DNA of 64,000 nucleotides from NCBI RefSeq assembly GCF_022898935.1, contig NZ_JALIRP010000002.1, positions 620,001-684,000 of the forward strand, written 5' to 3'. The position numbers and the translations under genes are program-made. Under the pieces are notes generated by a model. That model made no database searches and had not been told where the DNA came from. It saw nothing but the letters and a program-made list of their open reading frames with translations. The DNA is from Paenibacillus mangrovi. GTDB taxonomy: Bacteria > Bacillota > Bacilli > Paenibacillales > Paenibacillaceae. Positions 50,681 through 58,846 of the stretch are shown one piece after another. How positions within the stretch are numbered: the stretch's first letter is position 1; each line of letters begins with the position of its first letter.

Positions 50681-52447
50681 TTATTCTACGGATTGATTCA
50701 TGACGATACGACGGATCTGTTCCAGCGGAACTTTAGGCACTCGGTCATAGGTGAGCAGTCCGTTAATCTCCTGCTCCACATCGGTCAGCTGTGTGTAGCA
50801 GAAGCCTTGGATAACCGGCGAACGGTGAAGCGGACCGATGACAGCCTGCAATCGCTTCAGGTAATCCTCCTCGTTTTCGGCACCGGAATACCCCCAGCCG
50901 TCCCATTCGCTCTTTTTGTAGGCGATGCCTCCAAATTCCGTGATCAGGACGGGCTGCCCTTCATATTGGCCTCCACCGACGAAAACATGGCGGTTTGCCG
51001 GCATCGCCGCAAGCGTGCTGCTGAGATCACGGTACCGCTCGGACAGGATCTGTTCCTGCCATTCATAATCATGAATCGCTACGATATCGGTTGTGATCAT
51101 CTCCCAGCCGTCATTAAAAATAACAGGACGCGTCTGGTCAAGGGACTTGACCATATGATACATCGCCAGACCGTGATGCTGCTGGAACGTATCATGCTGA
51201 ATGTTGGGAACGCCCCAGCTTTCATTAAGTGGTACCCAGGCGATAATGGAGGGATGGTTATAATCCCGCTCGATGACTTCCTGCCACTCGCGGGTGAAGC
51301 GCTGCACATAAGCTTCTGAGTAATCACAGGCGTTGGCCGATTCTCCCCATACCAGAAGTCCCTTCCGGTCCGCCCAATAGAGAAAGCGGGGATCCTCCAT
51401 CTTCTGATGCTTGCGTACACCATTAAAGCCCATCTCTTTGGTGAGATCAATATCGCGGATCAGCAATTCGTCTGCAGGGGCCGTCAACAGACTTTCAGGC
51501 CAGTAGCCCTGATCGAGCACAAGCCGCAGCTCATACGGCCTGTTGTTCAGGCATAGCTTGCCGCTTTCGATGGATACCTTGCGCATGCCGAAGTAACTCA
51601 TGACTTCATCGGTCACACGGCCGTCTTTAGTCACTTTAAAGGAAACATCATACAAGTTCGGGCGCTCCGGCGACCACCAGCGGTCCGCCCCATGTTGGTT
51701 GAAGGTGTTCAGCGCTATGCTCCTCGTCTCTTCCCTTCCTGTCACCTTGAACGTATCTTCCTTCACCAGACTGCCGCCATAGCTAATGTTCACTTGGACT
51801 TGAACGCTACTGTCAGCAGGAACGGACGAGAAGAACATCTGCATCCGGATTTCATCACGGTCCAGATCCGGCGTGAATTTGACCTTGCGGATATGGACGG
51901 CATCCACCGCCTCCAGCCAAACCGTCTGCCAGATCCCCGTTGTACGGGTATAGAAAATGCCGGCAGAGTTTTCTTCCCAGAACTGCTTGCCGCGTGGTAG
52001 CGTCACGTCCCGGCTGTAGTCCTCTGCGCGTACTGTAATGATATTGTCCTGAACTGCGAGCAGATCGGTAATGTCCGCCGAGAACGGCGTATGTCCTCCT
52101 TCATGCATTGCGGCAACCTGACCGTTCACCCACACCTTCGCGGAATAATCGACGGAGCCGAAATGGAGAATCACTCGTTTTCCGCCCCAGGCCGCCGGGA
52201 GCTGGACGTGTCTACTGTACCAGACCAGATCATGAAAGCCAGGGTCCCCAATGCCGCTCAGCTTGCTCTGAAACGTGTACGGCACCATGATGCTCCGTTC
52301 AAAATGCTTGTCACTCTTATACCACTGACCGGCATCGCCCCTGCGTTCATCGTCAAAAGCAAAGCTCCACGCTCCATTCAAATTCATCCATTCTTTCCGC
52401 TGCCACTGCGGCCGCGGATATTCGGGTCTTGGAACCGTATTCGTCAT
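50681..52447 (-). CDS. Glycoside hydrolase family 2 protein (beta-galactosidase/beta-glucuronidase type)
   Basis: A 588-residue cytoplasmic protein with GH2 order: jelly-roll sugar-binding domain (about 1-180), Ig-like domain (about 180-285), and TIM barrel (about 290-588). The acid/base is Glu409 in WVPLNESWG, and the nucleophile is Glu504 in VLITEFGG. Both catalytic glutamates are present, so the enzyme is probably active. It is shorter than LacZ, and specificity cannot be given. ATG at 52447 follows AAGGAGTTTTTGTG. Alone in its transcription unit; no transporter beside it. Confidence 0.9.
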   Translation of the reverse strand: MTNTVPRPEYPRPQWQRKEWMNLNGAWSFAFDDERRGDAGQWYKSDKHFERSIMVPYTFQSKLSGIGDPGFHDLVWYSRHVQLPAAWGGKRVILHFGSVDYSAKVWVNGQVAAMHEGGHTPFSADITDLLAVQDNIITVRAEDYSRDVTLPRGKQFWEENSAGIFYTRTTGIWQTVWLEAVDAVHIRKVKFTPDLDRDEIRMQMFFSSVPADSSVQVQVNISYGGSLVKEDTFKVTGREETRSIALNTFNQHGADRWWSPERPNLYDVSFKVTKDGRVTDEVMSYFGMRKVSIESGKLCLNNRPYELRLVLDQGYWPESLLTAPADELLIRDIDLTKEMGFNGVRKHQKMEDPRFLYWADRKGLLVWGESANACDYSEAYVQRFTREWQEVIERDYNHPSIIAWVPLNESWGVPNIQHDTFQQHHGLAMYHMVKSLDQTRPVIFNDGWEMITTDIVAIHDYEWQEQILSERYRDLSSTLAAMPANRHVFVGGGQYEGQPVLITEFGGIAYKKSEWDGWGYSGAENEEDYLKRLQAVIGPLHRSPVIQGFCYTQLTDVEQEINGLLTYDRVPKVPLEQIRRIVMNQSVE

Positions 52448-52562
52448 CACAAAAACTCCTTCTTTCGGTTTGTGAAGTGATCGTTCCCTCTGCAAAAATC
52501 TCTGCTATATCTCTTTGCCACAGGTAGAGGCAATTCCTTTAATAATCTACTTTCGAAAAATC

Positions 52563-52588
52563 AAAAAGCCGCTCTCCCGCGGCATTTT
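52563..52588 (-). terminator. Terminator of the 369-residue protein gene
   Basis: Stem GCCGC (52568-52572) and GCGGC (52579-52583) with a 6-nt loop. On the minus strand it is followed by TTTTTGATTTTT. Confidence 0.75.
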
Positions 52589-52640
52589 GCATCCGATGAA
52601 TCCATCAGGTAAAATGATCGGTGATAGCGGCTATCGTATT

Positions 52641-53750
52641 TTATGGCCGGCTCAGCTTCTCAACCGGATCAAAGCCGGTGGACGCATCGAACTGGATATG
52701 ATGCTCAAAATGCGTCAAAAGCTGTGGACCTGCCTCCTGATCCAAATTAACTTTGGACAGTGCATTCCGTTCGAAACGAATGGACAATACCGTTACATAC
52801 TCCTCCTGCCCGGTTTCCAGGTTAGCCTTCGTATCTCTGGCATGGATGAGAACGGTCGTAAGCGGCAGCAGTGCGAACAGTTCACGGGCAATCCGCAGCA
52901 CAGAGCCGCACACGTATTTCCGCTCAAGTTCATGATATTCCTCTTTGCTTAAGCGGCTTCGCGACAGAACGCCATCCTCCGTTAATGCCCTGGACTCATG
53001 TGGAATAATCTCGCCGGAATTTACATCCAGCTCGACTTCCACAGCCTCTGCGCTGAGAACAGTATATTCCAGTCCGCTACCCAAGGCCAGCAGATCCTCA
53101 AGAGGCGCAATTTCCTCCAGAACCCGAAGATATACTGTCCGGTTCCCTTCTAGGATGTTCATAGCAAAATCCGTGAGGCTTTTCCACTCCAAGTATTCCT
53201 GCTGGTCCTTCTCCCTTGCCAAAGCAATCTGGTCCTGAAGTTCCTGCTTCACCGCAGCATCCTGCTTTAGCAGCTTCTGCATCCGGGTCGGCTTATAATC
53301 CGCGAGGCCTGCTTCAGCCAGCTTTTCATGCGGCCCGCTCTCTCCCCTCCGGAAAGGCGGCGCTGAAGCAGCAAGTCGCTCCCAGTCAACCGACTCTCCG
53401 CATATCTGATGAATGGTTTCGATCCATTCCAATTGGTTCTTGTACCATTCGATCTCAAAGGCCGATTTGTCCGTATCGCTCCAGTCGGCCTGCAGCTTCT
53501 GTCTCGAGTTCTTTTTCGCGATCAGCTCCTGCCGTTTCAGGCAAGCATCGCTATGGATTTTCCGCGAAAGAAAAGGCTGCATGAACGTAAACCCTGCTAC
53601 TACTCCCGTGACAGCCTGCCCCGTAAAAACCGGTGGAGCTGCGGACAACTGCTGTCCTTCATCACTTTCAATGGAACCTCCACCATTGCCATGGCTGCTC
53701 AGCCTTGGCCATATGTATGATTTCAAGCCATCATTGGATCTATATCCCAT
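52641..53750 (-). CDS. Hypothetical protein, 369 residues
   Basis: No family recognised. An N-terminal stretch rich in Gly/Ser is followed by one weakly hydrophobic segment (about 41-62, PPVFTGQAVTGVVAGFTFMQPF), a charged helical region with coiled-coil character (about 70-190, KQELQDQIALAREKDQQEYL), then an alpha/beta C-terminal domain (about 200-360) with a strand-like LTTVLIHARDTK. ATG at 53750 follows AGGAGAAGAGTGAT. The long frame, ribosome site and terminator make it a real gene. It is encoded downstream of the SNF2-type helicase in the same orientation, with a terminator-like hairpin between. Confidence 0.75.
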   Translation of the reverse strand: MGYRSNDGLKSYIWPRLSSHGNGGGSIESDEGQQLSAAPPVFTGQAVTGVVAGFTFMQPFLSRKIHSDACLKRQELIAKKNSRQKLQADWSDTDKSAFEIEWYKNQLEWIETIHQICGESVDWERLAASAPPFRRGESGPHEKLAEAGLADYKPTRMQKLLKQDAAVKQELQDQIALAREKDQQEYLEWKSLTDFAMNILEGNRTVYLRVLEEIAPLEDLLALGSGLEYTVLSAEAVEVELDVNSGEIIPHESRALTEDGVLSRSRLSKEEYHELERKYVCGSVLRIARELFALLPLTTVLIHARDTKANLETGQEEYVTVLSIRFERNALSKVNLDQEAGPQLLTHFEHHIQFDASTGFDPVEKLSRP

Positions 53751-53902
53751 ATCACTCTTCTCCTCATATCAAAATCCATGAATTGATCACAGATCATAGG
53801 TCAAATAGACTAGAGTTATGTAGCTACATTTCGCCATCCCCTCCGAAAATCCTTCATAAATCCTTAAAAGGATAAAGAAATCATGGGCCAATAGCCAAAA
53901 AG

Positions 53903-53935
53903 AGGAAAAATCCTATGTTTTTACAAGGATTTTCC
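53903..53935 (-). terminator. Candidate terminator of the SNF2-type helicase gene
   Basis: Stem GGAAAAATCCT (53903-53914, with one extra base) and AGGATTTTCC (53926-53935), located 45 bp after the helicase stop codon. Confidence 0.5.
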
Positions 53936-53979
53936 CCCTTCTGTTATATTCCGTATTCCAGTGTATTCCCTATTCTCCT

Positions 53980-56900
53980 TTACAGTGTAAGAAGTTCGCG
54001 GATTTCCTGTTCCGTAAGTGCGGTCTGCACCTCCTCGCCAGGCTCCATCACTTCACGGATCAAATCTTTTTTCCGCTGCTGAAGATCCAGCATCTTCTCC
54101 TCAACGGTTCCTTTGGTGACCAGGCGGATGACCTGAACGACATTCTTCTGCCCCATCCGGTGGGCACGTCCCGCGGCCTGTTCCTCTACCGCCGGATTCC
54201 ACCATAGATCATATAAGATCACCGTGTCCGCTCCGGTCAGATTAAGCCCCGTACCTCCGGCTTTCAGCGAGATGAGGAATACGTCATGCTCCCCGCCGTT
54301 AAAGCGCGCACAGATGTCCACCCTTTCTTTAGCCGGCGTCTGTCCATCCAGATAAAAGACCGGAATCCCCAGCTTCCCGAGCTCGCTGCGAATCATGCGC
54401 AGCATGCTGGTAAACTGGGAGAAAATCAGAATCCGTCTTCCGCTATCCAAGCAATCCTGAGCCACTTCAAGCAGCTGCTGCAGCTTCCCCGATTCGCCCT
54501 CATAGCCGTCCACAAACAAGGCGGGATGGCAGCACAACTGGCGCAGCCGGGTGATCCCAGCCAATATTTTCATCCGGCTCCGCTGGAAGCCTTCGAATTC
54601 AAGATCACGGATCGTTTCTTCCTTGAATTCCTCGAGATAAGCGGCATACAGCTTCTTCTGTTCCCGGCTTAGCTCGGACTGCTGCACGGTTTCGATCCGC
54701 TCAGGCAGCTCTTCCAGCACATCCGCGCGCAGCCTGCGCAGGATAAAGGGCTGCACAATCCGCGCAATGCGATCGCGGGAGAGTCCGCGGAAATTTTTCA
54801 GCCCGTCAAAAAGCCCCGGGAAGACGGCGTCAAAAATCGACCATAGCTCGTCAACCGAATTTTCGATTGGTGTTCCAGTCAGCGCGAATCTACGCCCTGT
54901 CGTAATTTCCCGCACTGCCTGTGCGGTCTGGGTCGAAGAGTTCTTAATGGCTTGGGCCTCGTCCAAGATTAAGGTGCTAAACGCCATCTCCCTGTAGATC
55001 CGGATATCCTTGCGCAGCGAAGGATAAGACGTAATAATGACGTCCGCATCAAGATCAGGAACATTGTCTTCCTCTGCTGCTTCAGACCCGTTCTCGGCCT
55101 CCGCCATGCGCAGAAGCATATCGCTCCGTTCCTTCCTCCCTCCCAGAGCCACTTGGACCTTGAGCGATGGAGCAAACCGATGGAATTCATTTTCCCAGTT
55201 ATAGACAAGCGAAGCCGGGGCGACGATCAGTACAGGCTGACGAACCGTCTGCTCACGGACTTCAGACAGAATAAAAGCGATGCTCTGCAGCGTTTTGCCG
55301 AGCCCCATATCATCGGCCAGAATGCCACCAAAGCGGTAAGACCCAAGCGTTTTCAGCCACTGGAAGCCTTCCTTCTGATAATCCCGCAGTACATGGGAAA
55401 GCTCGGCTGGAACCGCAAATTCCCCATGCCCCGGACGCAGCATATGATCCAGTAAACCGCGCAGAGATCTGCCGAGCTGAAGGCTGCCGCCGTCCCGGCC
55501 CCTAAGCTGGAGCCCTCTGAATACCGGAAGCTGCATGCGGCTTCCCGTGACGTCTACCTTTTTCATGCCCAGCTCATCATACAGCTCGCCGAACAGCTGA
55601 AAAGCATCTCCCTCAAGCGAAAGATATGAGCCTTCGGGCAGCCGGTAATATTTCTTTTTCTCAACGATGCTCAGCAGAATCTTGCGGATTTCCTTATCGC
55701 TGATCCCGTCCAGCTCAAAGCTGATTTCCAGCCAATTAGTCGTTTGGTCGGTATCCGCCTTGATTTTGGGTGCTTTGCGCCCCGTATGCATCATCTGCTT
55801 GACTCCATCCGTAGCGTAGACCTCCACCCAGGAATCAAGACGCGGCAGCAGATGGAACAGCACGTCATATACGCTGTCCTCCTCCGACAGATATAGGGAC
55901 CATTCCTTATCGAGCCGGATAAAATCGCCCAAGTTCAGTACATCCAGCAGCTTCTTCTCCTTCTCCGTATCTCTGACCAGGATCAGGTCGCTATCCTTGC
56001 GTGCTTCCCAATCGTCGGCAAGGGCATCTATGACAATGCCTCCGTATACAAATTCAACCCGGGCATAGAGAGCCGTTTCATCCCGGTCAAGATAGAGCTT
56101 CGCAGACAGCTTGGGCTGAACGATCCGATCACGAATGGCGGAATCCACCGATACGCTGCCGATTTTGCGGAGCCCGGGAACGACCCTTTCTATCAGCGCA
56201 TCCATTTGATGCGGAGACACCTGGATCTTCATATGATCATGACGGTACAGCAGCGACTTCATCTCGGACAGCAGATACAGCTCAGCTTCCGGCAGAAGAT
56301 ATATTTTACCTTCCAAAACGGCGCAGCCGTAGGCATTCATCACCATGACCCTTTTCAATCCCCGAATTTCCAAGCCGTAAGCGTTGCCGCTCCCGCTGCT
56401 AATATCAAACGAGACAGGCAGCCTGTCCTCCGATGCTTCCATAAGAGCCGATTCGCCGAAATCCTTCTCCAGCAGCGCTCCCGCGGCAGTCAATCGGGGC
56501 AGGAGCGAATCCCAGGCCAGGGGAGGTACGGTCAACAGACGTTGATTTCCTGAAGTGGAGAAGCCGGCATAGAATCTCCCTGTTTCGTCATAAGCAAACT
56601 CACTGCCTGCTATGCGCAGCAGGTGCTCGATGACCGCCCAGTCCTCATCCCGGAAGGTATGCAGGCTTGGATCGTAAGTAAACAGCTTGGTAAAAGGCAG
56701 CGGCTTTCCTTCTTCGATATGAAGCAGCAGCTGCCGGATGTTCTGCACGACATACAACCGCTTCAGTCCGACCTTCATTTCAATCCGAAATTTCGGGTCC
56801 GGTTGGAATTCATCTGTAATTTTGCATACGAATTCGACGCTGAGCGTTTCCTTTAGCGCATTGGCAAGCCGCTGTCCCGCTCTTACACGGCCCTGGTCGG

Positions 56901-57300
56901 CAGCCTTGTCGAACAGCTCGATCAAACCGCCTGTCAGCCGGATATCGCGGGATGTAACTCCGGGCGTTGGCAGGGGCACCACCTCGCCTCTGCGCCGGTC
57001 CACCGCTTCCACGCCGTTTTTTTCCTCCTCCAGCATGTAGATCAGCACAGCCGCGATATGCTTGCAGTACGGATAATATCCACCGTAAGCTGCACATTCG
57101 CATTCCGCGCTGAAGTCCGATCCATCAATATCGATATGCACGTAAAAGACTTCATGGTCCTGCACGACAGCCCTCTGGCAGCGGTCCTCGTCATCTCGCT
57201 CCACCACCATCACCTGTCCCTGCTCCACCATCGTCTCTCCGCGTTTAAAGCCTGTGACGCCGCACAGGGTCCTGATTCGCTCTGGGGTAAAAGCCAGCAT
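53980..57300 (-). CDS. SWIM zinc finger and SNF2/Swi2-type helicase-like ATPase
   Basis: A 1106-residue protein. An N-terminal SWIM zinc finger (ECECAAYGGYYPYCKHIAAVL, split, about 63-84), a SNF2-associated bacterial domain (about 150-600), and a SNF2 ATPase core with Walker A DDMGLGKTLQ (about 662-671), DEAQAIKNSSTQ, LTGTPIENS, and the second RecA lobe with SQFTSMLRMI, FLISLKAGGTGLNLT and AAGRAHRMGQ. Bacterial SNF2 proteins remodel protein-DNA complexes or recycle RNA polymerase like RapA. ATG follows GAAAGGATTAATTC. No methylase or nuclease neighbour suggests a defence system. Confidence 0.92.
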   Translation of the reverse strand: MLAFTPERIRTLCGVTGFKRGETMVEQGQVMVVERDDEDRCQRAVVQDHEVFYVHIDIDGSDFSAECECAAYGGYYPYCKHIAAVLIYMLEEEKNGVEAVDRRRGEVVPLPTPGVTSRDIRLTGGLIELFDKAADQGRVRAGQRLANALKETLSVEFVCKITDEFQPDPKFRIEMKVGLKRLYVVQNIRQLLLHIEEGKPLPFTKLFTYDPSLHTFRDEDWAVIEHLLRIAGSEFAYDETGRFYAGFSTSGNQRLLTVPPLAWDSLLPRLTAAGALLEKDFGESALMEASEDRLPVSFDISSGSGNAYGLEIRGLKRVMVMNAYGCAVLEGKIYLLPEAELYLLSEMKSLLYRHDHMKIQVSPHQMDALIERVVPGLRKIGSVSVDSAIRDRIVQPKLSAKLYLDRDETALYARVEFVYGGIVIDALADDWEARKDSDLILVRDTEKEKKLLDVLNLGDFIRLDKEWSLYLSEEDSVYDVLFHLLPRLDSWVEVYATDGVKQMMHTGRKAPKIKADTDQTTNWLEISFELDGISDKEIRKILLSIVEKKKYYRLPEGSYLSLEGDAFQLFGELYDELGMKKVDVTGSRMQLPVFRGLQLRGRDGGSLQLGRSLRGLLDHMLRPGHGEFAVPAELSHVLRDYQKEGFQWLKTLGSYRFGGILADDMGLGKTLQSIAFILSEVREQTVRQPVLIVAPASLVYNWENEFHRFAPSLKVQVALGGRKERSDMLLRMAEAENGSEAAEEDNVPDLDADVIITSYPSLRKDIRIYREMAFSTLILDEAQAIKNSSTQTAQAVREITTGRRFALTGTPIENSVDELWSIFDAVFPGLFDGLKNFRGLSRDRIARIVQPFILRRLRADVLEELPERIETVQQSELSREQKKLYAAYLEEFKEETIRDLEFEGFQRSRMKILAGITRLRQLCCHPALFVDGYEGESGKLQQLLEVAQDCLDSGRRILIFSQFTSMLRMIRSELGKLGIPVFYLDGQTPAKERVDICARFNGGEHDVFLISLKAGGTGLNLTGADTVILYDLWWNPAVEEQAAGRAHRMGQKNVVQVIRLVTKGTVEEKMLDLQQRKKDLIREVMEPGEEVQTALTEQEIRELLTL

Positions 57301-57398
57301 AATTGAATTAATCCTTTCCGAAAAACCATATTTTCATCTTTTCAATATACCATAAAAAGAACGAAAAATGCGAAAAACAGAGAACTGGCGTTCTCTGT

Positions 57399-58469
57399 TT
57401 AGGGGTGCTTCGCTGTCTCTTTGATGAGGCGAAATACAGCGGAAAGGGCATCCGAATGCTTATTATTTCTCATACGGCCAATGAATTCATCACGTTTGTT
57501 ATATACTTCCATCACGCCGGAAACCAGGGAAGCGTCATTCAATCCATCCTCCTCAAGAACCCGACAGTACCCGGCCTTCTCGAACGAACGGGCATTGAGG
57601 ATCTGATCGCCCCTGCTCTGCTGTTTGGTTAGCGGAATAAGCAGCATCGGTTTCTGCAGCGACAAAAACTCGAAGATGGAGTTGGACCCGGCGCGTGAAA
57701 TCACCATATCCGACATGGCCAATACGTCCGGCAGCTCTTCGTTTATGTATTCGTACTGCTTGTAACCGGGTACGCCGATACTTGGGTCCAGCTGGCCTTT
57801 TCCACAAAGATGGACAATCTGGAAGTTCTCTGTAAGTGCGGGAAGCGCCGCCCTAACGGCTTCATTGATTTTCCGTGCTCCAAGGCTTCCTCCCATGATC
57901 AGCAGTACGGGCTTATTTTTATGGAAACCGCAGTAGTTCCTGCCCCGATCCCTATTCCCCTGCTTAAGCTCCTGGCGGATGACGGCTCCTACATAATGGG
58001 TTTTATCCTTGCTTATCTGTTCGGCCGTCTCCGGGAAAGTTGTGCATACGGCTGATGCCATCGGAATGGATATCCGGTTCGCAAGACCCGGCGTAATATC
58101 CGATTCGTGAATGATCACGGGCACTTTGTTCAGCCATGCGCCAATAACCACCGGTACGGAAACGAATCCCCCTTTTGAAAATAACACCTGCGGCTTCTGT
58201 TTTCGGATCAACCGGTAGGCCTGGTACACCCCCTTGGCAATCTTGAAAGGATCCTTCATGTTCTGAATATCCAAGTACCTCCGCAGTTTGCCTGTCGATA
58301 TCGGAAAATAGTTCACTTCGTCAAGGGAGCCCACCAACTCTCTCTCGATCCCCTGCGCGGAACCAACATACTCCACGGACCAGCCCTCATTCAAAAATAG
58401 CGGCATCAGCGCCATATTCACAGTCACATGGCCAGCGGACCCGCCGCCGGTAAACATAACCTTCTTCAT
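57399..58469 (-). CDS. murG: MurG-like undecaprenyl-PP-MurNAc-pentapeptide GlcNAc transferase
   Basis: A 356-residue GT28 protein with the MurG N-terminal loop TGGGSAGHVTVN, LFSKGGFVSVPVVIGAW, IHESDITPGLANR, and the C-terminal donor-binding IMGGSLGARKIN and SRAGSNSIFEFLSLQKPMLLIPL. It makes lipid II by adding GlcNAc to lipid I at the inner membrane face. It stands alone, outside a division/cell-wall cluster, so it is likely the second MurG paralogue that several Bacillales carry. ATG follows AGCAGGAGGTATTT. Confidence 0.9.
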   Translation of the reverse strand: MKKVMFTGGGSAGHVTVNMALMPLFLNEGWSVEYVGSAQGIERELVGSLDEVNYFPISTGKLRRYLDIQNMKDPFKIAKGVYQAYRLIRKQKPQVLFSKGGFVSVPVVIGAWLNKVPVIIHESDITPGLANRISIPMASAVCTTFPETAEQISKDKTHYVGAVIRQELKQGNRDRGRNYCGFHKNKPVLLIMGGSLGARKINEAVRAALPALTENFQIVHLCGKGQLDPSIGVPGYKQYEYINEELPDVLAMSDMVISRAGSNSIFEFLSLQKPMLLIPLTKQQSRGDQILNARSFEKAGYCRVLEEDGLNDASLVSGVMEVYNKRDEFIGRMRNNKHSDALSAVFRLIKETAKHP

Positions 58470-58544
58470 AAATACCTCCTGCTATGGCATCCTGTTGCTA
58501 TTGTATTATACAGCTGGATTTTATATAAGTACCGCCGGTGCCTC

Positions 58545-58573
58545 TTGCTATCTAACGGAAAAATGGATAGAAT
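58545..58573 (+). promoter_or_regulatory. Promoter of the ABC-F leader
   Basis: -35 TTGCTA (58545-58550) and -10 TAGAAT (58568-58573) at 17-bp spacing, about 36 bp before the leader open frame. Confidence 0.65.
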
Positions 58574-58608
58574 GAACATAACTTTTTTAAGCAGGAGGTG
58601 AGGTAGCA

Positions 58609-58773
58609 GTGGCACAACATTTTTCGAACAGCCGGATTGATCAGCTTCCAATGGCATTATCCGGAATTTTTTATAAAGCAGCTTTAACGGGATTCGTCTG
58701 TCCATTTTTAAATATCCGATTGTTCTCAAAAAATGTGAAATGCCGCTCCTACCTTAACTTCAACGGAACTTAA
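58609..58773 (+). CDS. 54-residue leader peptide upstream of the ABC-F gene
   Basis: GTG at 58609 is preceded by the full ribosome site GCAGGAGGTGAGG. The frame runs 54 codons to TAA at 58771-58773. The peptide (begins MAQHFSNSRIDQLP, ends SYLNFNGT) has no known domain. The stop codon lies in the loop of a hairpin (58756-58785) that is followed directly by the terminator before the ABC-F gene. This is the layout of a translational attenuator leader, so a regulatory rather than protein role is inferred. Confidence 0.6.
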   Translation: MAQHFSNSRIDQLPMALSGIFYKAALTGFVCPFLNIRLFSKNVKCRSYLNFNGT

Positions 58774-58817
58774 GCGTTGAACGTTCAGCCGCGGGGACAT
58801 TTCCCCGCGGCTTTTTT
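58756..58817 (+). promoter_or_regulatory. Attenuator: hairpin and intrinsic terminator in the ABC-F leader
   Basis: First stem 58756-58765 with 58775-58785 (TTCAACG/CGTTGAA core), whose loop holds the leader stop codon. Second is a perfect 10-bp GC-rich stem (58788-58797 and 58802-58811) plus six thymines (58812-58817). The ABC-F ribosome site starts only 20 bp later. Nothing but the leader frame lies upstream in the transcript, so the terminator must act on the ABC-F gene. Confidence 0.7.
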
Positions 58818-58846
58818 CTATAGGTCCGGCATCTATGGAGGAAATA

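Noticed and set aside
53980..57300. SNF2-type helicase as a DISARM-like defence gene
   Set aside because: No methylase, PLD nuclease or DUF1998 neighbour. The SWIM plus SNF2 plan is the common stand-alone type.
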